Below, one piece after another: positions 1 through 5,478 of a DNA stretch of 5,734 bases. A program made the translations under genes and the position numbers. The first letter of the stretch is position 1; every line of letters begins with the position of its first letter. This stretch comes from Alphaproteobacteria bacterium (GTDB lineage: Bacteria > Pseudomonadota > Alphaproteobacteria > Rickettsiales > SXRF01), in assembly GCA_020050695.1 (NCBI GenBank), contig JAGVKI010000068.1, positions 1 through 5,734 on the forward strand, read 5' to 3'. The notes beneath the pieces were generated by a model, which had not been told where the DNA came from, searched no databases, and saw nothing but the letters and a program-made list of their open reading frames with translations.

Positions 1-21
1 CGGGTCATACCTACCCCCTGG

Positions 22-639
22 TTACTGCACAGCTACATTACGGCGCGGATCATCTTTCAGGCGCACGTAGCTTACAACTTTCTGCACATAGTTAGTGGTG
101 CTGGCCACGTTGGTGACCAGGTCAAGTTCATGCTGGTCCTGGGCAATACCCATCAGGTACACGACCTGGTTAACGGTAAGCACCGAGTAGTTCACGGAGC
201 GAATGCCCTTGGTGGCAACAAGGCGCACGCGAATCTGGTTACTGATCAGCACGTCGCGGGTGTAGTTCAGGAAACCCGCCTTATCACTGATCTGGGTTTC
301 ATTGATCACTTCACGCACACCCATGACCTGCCAGGCAAGGCGCACCGCTTCCACCTGCGAGTCCGGGTTATCGACATTGCCCGTCAGCAGCACGCTGCCT
401 TCGACCACCTTGATTTCCACATTGCGGAACAGGTCTTTATTTTCCTGGTTCAGGTAGAGGTTTTTGATCTTAAGCAGGATACCTGCATCATCTACCGCGT
501 TACCGGGTGAGCGTTCCTGCGCTACAACAACCGCTGTTTCAGCGCCCGCGCCTATGGCAAGCGGTATACAGCCGGAAGACAGTAAACATGCACATATATA
601 ACAAGCCAGTTTAAGCGTGTGGGCGGCGGGGCGGTTCAT
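22..639 (-). CDS. BON-domain lipoprotein, DolP (YraP)-like
   Basis: This 205-residue protein has an N-terminal lipoprotein signal (LACYICACLLSSGC, lipid-acceptor Cys24) followed by a short linker and two BON domains, roughly residues 50-118 and 125-192. The first BON contains the typical VEGSVLLTGNV turn and the second a similar QVVYLMGIA strand-turn. BON domains bind phospholipid or support envelope integrity; E. coli DolP (191 aa) has the same lipoprotein plus double-BON layout and acts at the outer membrane. Location and role here are inferred from that similarity. The frame stays open upstream to 801, but that would overlap yraN and bury the signal peptide; ATG at 639 has a good ribosome site and directly starts the signal sequence. 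It is the last visible gene of the rsmI-yraN operon, 16 bp after yraN. The lipobox is slightly unusual, with Ser rather than Leu at -3. Confidence 0.85.
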   Translation of the reverse strand: MNRPAAHTLKLACYICACLLSSGCIPLAIGAGAETAVVVAQERSPGNAVDDAGILLKIKNLYLNQENKDLFRNVEIKVVEGSVLLTGNVDNPDSQVEAVRLAWQVMGVREVINETQISDKAGFLNYTRDVLISNQIRVRLVATKGIRSVNYSVLTVNQVVYLMGIAQDQHELDLVTNVASTTNYVQKVVSYVRLKDDPRRNVAVQ

Positions 640-643
640 TGCG

Positions 644-650
644 TTCCTCT
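644..650 (-). promoter_or_regulatory. Ribosome binding site fixing the BON lipoprotein start
   Basis: On the minus strand AGAGGAA lies four bases before the ATG at 639, with the GAGG core six bases from it. It falls in the 16 bp gap after the yraN stop and supports this start over the longer upstream extension of the frame. Confidence 0.7.
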
Positions 651-655
651 TAATA

Positions 656-1036
656 TTACATTCTCCATGCATCCTTGATATGATGCGGCCATTGCCATGG
701 CACAATACACACCACATCGAAGCGTATATTACGGCTCGCAGCATCCCCAAGTCCAGTGATTTTGCTACTGCCGGTAAGCACGCCTTGCACCGCGCGCGCA
801 ATTTTCTGCTGCTTGAAGGGTGTTACCGCTTCGCTGCATGCAGCCATGGTTTTGCGCGCCTTGACCTCGATCACCGCCAGCGTATTGCCCCGCAGCGCCA
901 GCAAGTCAATCTCGCCCTGAAGGTTTCGGTGGCGCTCGGCAACAATGCGATACCCTTTGCAGCGCAAATACCATGCGGCAATTTTTTCTGCCTTCAGGCC
1001 GAAGCGGTAAGCGTTATAGCGGTTATTGGTTGTCAT
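656..1036 (-). CDS. yraN: YraN family protein (UPF0102), nuclease-fold
   Basis: The 126-residue product matches the full length of the YraN/UPF0102 family. Visible signatures are GLKAEKIAAWYL (13-24), a KGYRIV segment (27-32), GEIDLLA (41-47) and IEVKAR (56-61). Together they form the D-x12-ExK pattern of the PD-(D/E)XK nuclease fold, with likely metal-site residues Asp44, Glu57 and Lys59. The tail RFDVVCIVPWQWPHHIKDAW is typical of alphaproteobacterial members. The family's true substrate is unsettled; nuclease activity is inferred from the fold. The ATG lies inside the last 14 bp of rsmI, which suggests translational coupling, and the ribosome site (GAAAGA) is weak, as expected for a coupled gene. 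In many bacteria yraN sits near rsmI and an LpoA-like gene, as here. I see no broken motif. Confidence 0.93.
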   Translation of the reverse strand: MTTNNRYNAYRFGLKAEKIAAWYLRCKGYRIVAERHRNLQGEIDLLALRGNTLAVIEVKARKTMAACSEAVTPFKQQKIARAVQGVLTGSSKITGLGDAASRNIRFDVVCIVPWQWPHHIKDAWRM

Positions 1037-1931
1037 TGTCTTTCATGATTTTAAGCGCCAGCGTGTAGACTTCCTTGCGCGGCAGTCCGGTTTCTTCCGA
1101 CACAATACTGGATGCTTCCTTGACGCTCTGGCTTTTAAGCAGCAAGGCAAGCTTGGTGCTTATGTCTTCCTGGCTGAATGCCTGCGCCTGCGGCGCGCCT
1201 ACCAGCAGCACCACTTCGCCTTTTGGCTCGCCCTTCTCGCGGTAATGGGCAAGCAGTTCAGACAGGCTTCCGCGCTGCGCTTCTTCAAATAATTTAGTCA
1301 GTTCACGCACTACCGCCGCCGGACGGTCACCAAGTTCTTCAAGCAAAAGCGCAAGGCTTTCTTCCAGGCGCCGCGCCGACTCAAACCAGATAAGCGTTGC
1401 AGGCACCTGGCGTAGTTCCTGTATGCAGCTGCGTGCCGCTTCCTGTTTGGCAGGCAGGAAACCGGCAAAAAAGAAACGGTCGGTCGGAAGGCCCGCCACG
1501 CACAGCGCCGCCATAACGCTGGATGCGCCGGGCAGGGCGGTGACATAAAATCCCTGCTCAATGGCGTCGCGCACCAGCTTATATCCCGGGTCAGATACCA
1601 GCGGCGTGCCAGCATCCGAGACCAGTGCCACACGCTTTCCTTCTGCCAGTGCCTTGAATATGGCAGGCCTGCGCTGCTCACCGTTATGGTCATTATACGA
1701 AATAGTCGCAGCGTTAATGCCAAAATGGGAGAGCAGTTTTCCGCTGACGCGCGTATCCTCGCAGGCAATGAGATCGGCGGCAGAAAGCACGTCGATGGCA
1801 CGCAGCGTCATATCACGCAGATTACCAATGGGCGTGGCCACGATATATAAACCCGGCGGCATCATTTGCCCCGACATTGTTTGCCCCGACATTGTTTGCC
1901 CCGACATTGTTTGACTGGAATCGCTTTTCAC
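1023..1931 (-). CDS. rsmI: RsmI, 16S rRNA (cytidine-1402-2'-O)-methyltransferase
   Basis: RsmI uses S-adenosylmethionine to 2'-O-methylate C1402 in the decoding centre of 16S rRNA. The 302-residue protein shows the tetrapyrrole-methylase fold markers: LYIVATPIGNLRDMTLRAIDVL (28-50), IACEDTR (55-61), VSDAGTPLVSDPG (104-116), TALPGASSVMAAL (131-143) and FESARRLEESL (183-193). A C-terminal helical segment (about 255-298) fits the family's small C-terminal domain. Length is slightly above E. coli RsmI (286 aa); the excess is an N-terminal tail with three copies of the pentapeptide QTMSG before the fold begins at residue 27. The start is GTG at 1931, chosen because AAGGAAG lies at suitable spacing; ATGs inside the tail at residues 9, 14, 19, 23 and 24 are alternatives. 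It is first in an operon with yraN and the BON lipoprotein. Confidence 0.96.
   Translation of the reverse strand: MKSDSSQTMSGQTMSGQTMSGQMMPPGLYIVATPIGNLRDMTLRAIDVLSAADLIACEDTRVSGKLLSHFGINAATISYNDHNGEQRRPAIFKALAEGKRVALVSDAGTPLVSDPGYKLVRDAIEQGFYVTALPGASSVMAALCVAGLPTDRFFFAGFLPAKQEAARSCIQELRQVPATLIWFESARRLEESLALLLEELGDRPAAVVRELTKLFEEAQRGSLSELLAHYREKGEPKGEVVLLVGAPQAQAFSQEDISTKLALLLKSQSVKEASSIVSEETGLPRKEVYTLALKIMKDNDNQ
1868..1912 (-). repeat. Three perfect 15 bp tandem repeats in the rsmI 5' end
   Basis: On the plus strand the unit GCCCCGACATTGTTT occurs three times without mismatch (1868-1882, 1883-1897, 1898-1912). Read as rsmI it encodes a QTMSG pentapeptide repeat, so copy-number change keeps frame. 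Each unit supplies an in-frame ATG with a G-run (CGGGGC) a few bases before it. The repeat lies before the conserved methyltransferase fold and probably has little effect on catalysis. Confidence 0.95.
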
Positions 1932-1937
1932 TATAGC
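1911..1937 (+). promoter_or_regulatory. Possible promoter of the LpoA-like gene
   Basis: TTGACT (1911-1916) matches five of six -35 bases and abuts the rsmI repeat; TATAGC (1932-1937) matches four of six -10 bases. The 15 bp spacing is short, so this is weak. It would start near 1944 and give a leader of about 35 nt. No better candidate is evident in the 48 bp gap. Confidence 0.3.
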
Positions 1938-1943
1938 TTCCTT
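1937..1943 (-). promoter_or_regulatory. Ribosome binding site for the rsmI GTG start
   Basis: The minus strand reads AAGGAAG ending five bases before GTG at 1931. This near-consensus site is why the GTG is preferred over the ATG codons in the repeat region, whose upstream G-runs are poorer matches. Confidence 0.7.
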
Positions 1944-1969
1944 ACCTATTCTTCAGCATATTTTTTGGG

Positions 1970-1998
1970 ACTATAGCGCATGAAACGGTATTTGTCGA
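1970..1998 (-). promoter_or_regulatory. Predicted sigma-70-type promoter of the rsmI operon
   Basis: The minus strand has TCGACA (1993-1998, five of six matches to TTGACA) and TATAGT (1970-1975, five of six to TATAAT) separated by exactly 17 bp. Transcription would begin near 1963, giving a leader of about 30 nt before the GTG. The -35 box lies inside the first codons of the divergent lipoprotein gene. Confidence 0.55.
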
Positions 1999-3257
1999 AA
2001 TCCTCAGTCACTACATTTTCTCTGGCCACATTTTCTTTAGCGGCCCTGTTATTTACCGTCTCCTGCACGCCGCCGCCCGAAGCACCAAAGCGTCCGGATA
2101 CGCCTACACGCGCGCCCACCCCGATTACATCGGATATGAACACCGGCGTAACACGCGGCGCCATTCCCGCCAATACGCCTTCGGTGAAAGTGGCACTGCT
2201 GCTTCCGCTTTCGGGTGAGTCCTCCGCCGTCGGCAATGCCATGATGGATGCAGCGCTTATGGCGCTTTCCGACAGCTACCTGACCGTACCCAGCAGCCAG
2301 ATCCGCGCGCAGGTGGTGCTGATTCCAAAAGATACCGGCAATTCGCCCGCAGAAACCGAACAGGCGGCAAAACAAGCAATTGAACAGGGGGCGCAGTTTA
2401 TCATCGGGCCACTTTTCAGCCAGTCTGTTCCGGGCGTAAGCAACCAGGCCAAAGCGCGCAATATCAGCGTACTGAGTTTTTCAAATAACAAAACCGTCGC
2501 CGCGCCGAACACGTATGTATTCGGCTTTCTGCCGGAACAGCAGATTGCACGTGTAGCCGAATACGCGTATATGCAGGGTATTCCGTATATCGCCGTACTC
2601 GCGCCCAATGATGCATACGGCCAGAAAGTACGCGACCTCCTGTCCGACAATTACAGCCATAAGGGCGGTATCGTAAACCCTGTGGAACTCTATGCCTCAT
2701 CGCCTGTGAATATTGACGCGGCTGTTGCACGCCTGGTGAACACCTATAACGACACACCGCCAGAGCGCCGCTTCAAAGCCATCTTCATCGCTGACGGCGG
2801 ACAGCAGATGAAATACATCATGGAATCCTTCAAGCGTTACAATTTCGACCTGCGCAAGGTAAAGCTGCTAGGCACCGGCCTGTGGGATGATCCGGAAATT
2901 GCCGCTATCCCTGAAATGGCAGGCGCATGGTTCCCAAGCGCGCCGCCTGCGCCGTATAAGAAATTCGAAACGCATTTCGTATCCGTTTACGGCTATAAGC
3001 CCGTGCGCCTTGCCAGCCTTGCTTACGATGCGGTTACCATGATCACCAACCTTACCATGTACGGCACCGGCGAAGGCGTGGATGTGGCAGGGCTGGTGGA
3101 CCCGCGCGGCTTTAACGGCCCTGCTAACGGCCTGTACCGCATGAACATGGACGGCACGTCAGACCGCAAGCTGGCAATACTCGAAGTGATGCCGGGAAGT
3201 TTCCGCGTGGTCGATCCTGCTAAAACCGATTTCGCTACGCCAGAAGCTCTGCGGTAA
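1980..3257 (+). CDS. Penicillin-binding protein activator, LpoA/LppC-family lipoprotein
   Basis: The 425-residue product begins with a lipoprotein signal peptide (hydrophobic core about 12-25, lipobox FTVSC, lipid Cys29), then a Pro/Thr-rich linker (30-66). A periplasmic-binding-protein type I fold follows: VKVALLLPLSGESSAVGNAMMDA (69-91), FIIGPLFSQSVPGVSNQAK (140-158), YIAVLAPNDAYG (203-214) and LLGTGLWDDPEIA (296-308). This is the LppC domain found at the C-terminus of E. coli LpoA, an outer-membrane lipoprotein that activates PBP1A in peptidoglycan synthesis. The N-terminal TPR-like half of LpoA (678 aa in E. coli) is absent, as I understand is usual in alphaproteobacteria. An amino-acid ABC-transporter binding protein is the main alternative, but no permease or ATPase gene adjoins it, and the rsmI/yraN neighbourhood favours LppC. 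It is divergent from rsmI and its 3' end overlaps hemW by 23 bp. The ATG is set by the signal peptide; its ribosome site (GGGA) is weak. Confidence 0.88.
   Translation: MKRYLSKSSVTTFSLATFSLAALLFTVSCTPPPEAPKRPDTPTRAPTPITSDMNTGVTRGAIPANTPSVKVALLLPLSGESSAVGNAMMDAALMALSDSYLTVPSSQIRAQVVLIPKDTGNSPAETEQAAKQAIEQGAQFIIGPLFSQSVPGVSNQAKARNISVLSFSNNKTVAAPNTYVFGFLPEQQIARVAEYAYMQGIPYIAVLAPNDAYGQKVRDLLSDNYSHKGGIVNPVELYASSPVNIDAAVARLVNTYNDTPPERRFKAIFIADGGQQMKYIMESFKRYNFDLRKVKLLGTGLWDDPEIAAIPEMAGAWFPSAPPAPYKKFETHFVSVYGYKPVRLASLAYDAVTMITNLTMYGTGEGVDVAGLVDPRGFNGPANGLYRMNMDGTSDRKLAILEVMPGSFRVVDPAKTDFATPEALR
2013..2042 (+). repeat. Imperfect 15 bp tandem duplication in the signal peptide
   Basis: Two adjacent 15 bp units (2013-2027 and 2028-2042), both beginning ACATTTTCT, agree at 12 of 15 positions. 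They encode a doubled TFSLA pentapeptide in the hydrophobic core of the lipoprotein signal peptide. The drifted third positions suggest an older duplication than the perfect repeat in rsmI. Confidence 0.7.
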
Positions 3258-4497
3258 GCGACGTCAGCACCAAGCGTCCTTTAAGCGTCGCGCATAAACG
3301 CGCGGGGTCATCGACCAGCAATCCTTCGCGGATATAAAAATCCCGCTTGCCCTGATGGATGTAATCCTCCAGCACAAACCCCGTGCGCTGGGCAAAGCCG
3401 TCATAGGAAATGCCATCCGTCAGGCGCAGCCCCATCATGATGCGTTCTTCCGCCTCCTGCTGGCGGTCAACGGGCTGCTTTATCTCCAGCCCATGGCCAT
3501 CGCGCTGCACAGCCTCCAGCCAGCGCTCGGGGCTTTTGAGCGTCTGCGTGGCATGGCGGATAAGAGCCGTATTGCCGTCAGCAGACGGCAGCAGCCCTGA
3601 GCCTTGCTCCATGCGAGAACCAGCAGGTTCGCAGCGGGAGCGATCAAGATTCAACCTGCCATGAGCGCCGGGGCCAATACCGAGATACTCATCACCCAGC
3701 CAGTAAGCGAGGTTATGGCGGCTTTCCTGACCGGGCACGGCATAATTGGATACTTCGTAGGCACGCATCCCTTTATCTGCCAGCAGGCTTTCGGTAAGTG
3801 TGTATAGCTGCTCGGATACTTCATCGCTGGGCAGGGTAAAGCCGCCCTTGGCATAGGCATGGTGGAAGGCGGTGTTTTCTTCAATGGTCAGCTGGTAAAG
3901 CGACATATGCTGGCCGGCATAGGTTAGCGCCTCAGTGAGTTCTGCTTCCCAGTCCTGCACCGTCTGGTGCGGGCGGGCATAAATCAGGTCGAACGTGTAG
4001 CGGTCAAATACACCTGCTGCTTTTTCCACCGCTTTGAGTGCTTCTGTGGCGCTATGCTGGCGGCCCAGGAATTTCAGCTGCTCATCACGCAGCGATTGCA
4101 CACCCAGCGACACACGGTTGATACCTGCCGCCTTGAAATCAGAAAAGGTATTTGCTTCTACGGAAGTCGGGTTGGCTTCCAGCGTGATTTCGATATTCTC
4201 TTCCTGCGGCCACAGCGCATGCACTTCTTCAATCAGCGCCGCCGCCGTTGCAGGCGGCATCAGGGAAGGCGTGCCACCACCAAAGAAAATACTGCGCAGT
4301 GTCCTGCCCGGAATCATGGCGGCCTGGGTGCGCAGTTCGGCAAGCAATGCATCTCTCCACTGGTCCTGCGCCACCTGCTCGCGCACATGGCTGTTGAAGT
4401 CGCAATAGGGGCATTTGGACTTGCAAAATGGCCAGTGAATATACACGGCCAAAGGGTTTGATGGGGGGGTTGATGGAGGTTTTGGCAGGTTGGTCAT
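3235..4497 (-). CDS. hemW: HemW, radical SAM heme chaperone
   Basis: HemW is a cytoplasmic radical-SAM-family protein that binds heme and delivers it to targets; it was formerly misannotated as oxygen-independent coproporphyrinogen oxidase. The 420-residue protein has YIHWPFCKSKCPYCDFNSH with cluster ligands Cys25, Cys29 and Cys32. Phe34, where HemN has a fourth Cys, marks HemW rather than HemN. FFGGGTPSLMPP (71-82), LEANPTS (106-112), GINRVSLGVQSL (125-136) and YLGIGPGAHGRL (271-282) follow, with the HemN C-terminal winged region near 340-410. E. coli HemW is 378 aa; part of the excess is a 22-residue insertion at 286-307 encoded by a palindromic segment. The first ATG is used since the fold begins soon after, though no good ribosome site is visible. 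The gene ends inside the LpoA-like gene, tail to tail, and is divergent from the unknown gene at 4552. Confidence 0.95.
   Translation of the reverse strand: MTNLPKPPSTPPSNPLAVYIHWPFCKSKCPYCDFNSHVREQVAQDQWRDALLAELRTQAAMIPGRTLRSIFFGGGTPSLMPPATAAALIEEVHALWPQEENIEITLEANPTSVEANTFSDFKAAGINRVSLGVQSLRDEQLKFLGRQHSATEALKAVEKAAGVFDRYTFDLIYARPHQTVQDWEAELTEALTYAGQHMSLYQLTIEENTAFHHAYAKGGFTLPSDEVSEQLYTLTESLLADKGMRAYEVSNYAVPGQESRHNLAYWLGDEYLGIGPGAHGRLNLDRSRCEPAGSRMEQGSGLLPSADGNTALIRHATQTLKSPERWLEAVQRDGHGLEIKQPVDRQQEAEERIMMGLRLTDGISYDGFAQRTGFVLEDYIHQGKRDFYIREGLLVDDPARLCATLKGRLVLTSLTAELLA
3573..3648 (-). repeat. Palindrome-rich in-frame insertion in hemW (RPE-like)
   Basis: On the plus strand there are two hairpins. 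One is TGCCGTC/GACGGCA around an AGCA loop (3573-3590). The other is GAACC/GGTTC, also around AGCA (3617-3630), nested in an outer imperfect stem CTT-GCTCC (3603-3610) with GGAGC (3637-3641) and AAG (3646-3648). The inferred inserted part is 3577-3642, 66 bp, encoding hemW residues 286-307 (starts RSRCEPAG, ends LLPSAD). Removing it joins GRLNLD to GNTALIRHATQ, a continuous HemW-like sequence. This resembles the palindromic elements found inside Rickettsia proteins, though I cannot assign it to a known family. The exact borders are inferred. Confidence 0.55.
4458..4476 (-). repeat. Short direct repeat with a 7 bp homopolymer at the hemW 5' end
   Basis: On the plus strand TTGATGG occurs at 4458-4464 and 4470-4476, 12 bp apart, with seven consecutive G (4463-4469) across the first copy. 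In HemW this encodes the doubled PPST/PPSN in the Pro-rich N-terminal tail. A 12 bp change keeps frame; a one-base change in the homopolymer would shift it at about the tenth codon. Confidence 0.6.
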
Positions 4498-4523
4498 AGA
4501 TTTTTTAACGTTTTCGCCTTATA

Positions 4524-4529
4524 TATAAT
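4524..4529 (+). promoter_or_regulatory. Predicted -10 element for the gene at 4552
   Basis: A perfect TATAAT lies in an AT-rich stretch in the 54 bp gap between divergent hemW and the unknown gene. The -35 region at 17 bp spacing is only a T-run (4501-4506), so the promoter may rely on an activator or another upstream contact. Transcription would start near 4536, leaving a leader of about 16 nt. The reverse strand reads TATAAG across 4518-4523, a possible -10 for hemW, with no clear -35. Confidence 0.45.
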
Positions 4530-4551
4530 ACGTAAAGAACCATGATATAGC

Positions 4552-5397
4552 ATGAAAATCTCACCAAACGACCAGGAATCCATCGTAAACCTGCTTACCC
4601 GCATCTATCTCGATATTGTTGAGATAGAGCAGGAATATCAGCTTGTTATAGGCGATGGCGACTTCCGCCCGCGCATTGATTACTTCCATGACGCCATCCG
4701 CACCTTTACCGCGCAGGACGATAAAAGCGATGACGAACGCCTGAGTGTGCAGCTGCTGGCCTATGACCTGGCCTGCCTGCGCTATCTCCAGGATATGCCG
4801 CTATCTTCCTTTAAATCACAGGCAGGCGTCCAGTCACCTGCGACCGATATTATGACAGCTGGCCCCGGCCTGTCGGTGCCGCCCAAGCGCCCGGACCGCA
4901 AGGTACGCGCCCGTATCTGCGAACTTTACCAGCATTACGCCGTATTATTTGCCGCCCTGCTTAAACCGGTTGCCGATAATGACTACCATGAACGCATCGA
5001 GGAATTGAACGAGGATATCAAAGACTTAAATGCGCTGGCCAATCAACTCGAAGCCGTAGGCGAAAACAAAGGCAGCATGGATTCCCTGATGGCCGCCGCC
5101 CAGCATCTGGAAGAAGAGCAATTGCGCCAGCTGCTGCTGATGTTCCTCCAGCACGGCAAACACAAGAACAAGGACGAGATCAAAAAGCTGGTGGCTTTTA
5201 TCAAACAGCAAAGCAAGGGCAAGGACAAGCAGATCGCCGCCATTGAAACCGCCCACATGAATTTCGGCCTGAACCAGCTGGGTATTTTCGAGAATTCCAA
5301 GGACTTACTCAAAAAAATGGCGCAGCAGGGCATGAACCTGGTGGGCAAGTTTGTCGAAGCCTCCATCGCGCAGGCCCGCCACGAAATTGGCCGCTAA
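4552..5397 (+). CDS. Hypothetical soluble helical protein, function unknown
   Basis: I do not recognise this 281-residue protein. It has no signal peptide or membrane segment, so it is probably cytoplasmic. An N-terminal helical, acidic region (1-85, with IYLDIVEIEQEY and YDLACLRYL) is followed by a Pro/Gly-rich linker (about 90-116). A second helical part starts with RKVRARICELYQHYAVLFAALL (116-137), then charged, probably coiled-coil helices (about 145-170 and 178-200), a Lys-rich segment (201-225) and an amphipathic C-terminal helix (248-280). No catalytic motif is evident. Base and codon character resemble the neighbours, so it looks native and expressed. It has its own predicted promoter, weak ribosome-site evidence, and lies 81 bp before a response-regulator gene. 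It could be a structural or regulatory adaptor; I cannot say which. Confidence 0.8.
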   Translation: MKISPNDQESIVNLLTRIYLDIVEIEQEYQLVIGDGDFRPRIDYFHDAIRTFTAQDDKSDDERLSVQLLAYDLACLRYLQDMPLSSFKSQAGVQSPATDIMTAGPGLSVPPKRPDRKVRARICELYQHYAVLFAALLKPVADNDYHERIEELNEDIKDLNALANQLEAVGENKGSMDSLMAAAQHLEEEQLRQLLLMFLQHGKHKNKDEIKKLVAFIKQQSKGKDKQIAAIETAHMNFGLNQLGIFENSKDLLKKMAQQGMNLVGKFVEASIAQARHEIGR

Positions 5398-5413
5398 GCA
5401 TTTTACGCATAAC

Positions 5414-5442
5414 TTGCGGATATACGCGGCTTTTGCTAGATT
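5414..5442 (+). promoter_or_regulatory. Possible promoter of the response regulator gene
   Basis: TTGCGG (5414-5419) and TAGATT (5437-5442) lie 17 bp apart in the 81 bp gap, with the TTG of the -35 and four of six -10 bases matching consensus. The start would be near 5449, a leader of about 30 nt. No convincing terminator hairpin for the preceding gene is visible in this gap, so read-through is also possible. Confidence 0.4.
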
Positions 5443-5478
5443 CTCGCGCATTCACACTCTTACCTTACAAGGCTTGTT

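Noticed and set aside
130..510. Plus-strand frame of 126 codons opposite the BON gene
   Set aside because: The His- and Val-rich product is the mirror of BON codons; no start signal or family match.
640..801. Upstream extension of the BON lipoprotein frame, giving a 259-residue product
   Set aside because: It would overlap yraN almost completely in this part, place the lipoprotein signal in mid-protein, and ignore the good ribosome site before 639.
1310..1801. Second minus-strand frame of 163 codons inside rsmI
   Set aside because: It is a shifted reading of the conserved RsmI fold, with a Trp/Arg/Cys-rich product and no recognisable domain.
1980..3257. Branched-chain amino-acid ABC transporter binding protein
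   Set aside because: The fold is shared, but no transporter genes adjoin it and the rsmI/yraN context and LppC-like motifs fit the penicillin-binding-protein activator better.
3967..4461. Long plus-strand open frame of 164 codons opposite hemW
   Set aside because: It is antisense to strongly conserved HemW motifs, has an Arg/Cys/His-rich composition typical of shadow frames, and no ribosome site or family resemblance.
3235..4497. hemW read as HemN, oxygen-independent coproporphyrinogen oxidase
   Set aside because: The fourth cysteine of the HemN CxxxCxxCxC motif is replaced by Phe34, and length and motifs fit HemW.
5398..5478. Intrinsic terminator after the unknown gene
   Set aside because: Only three-base complementary runs (GCG/CGC) are present and no stem is followed by a T-run.
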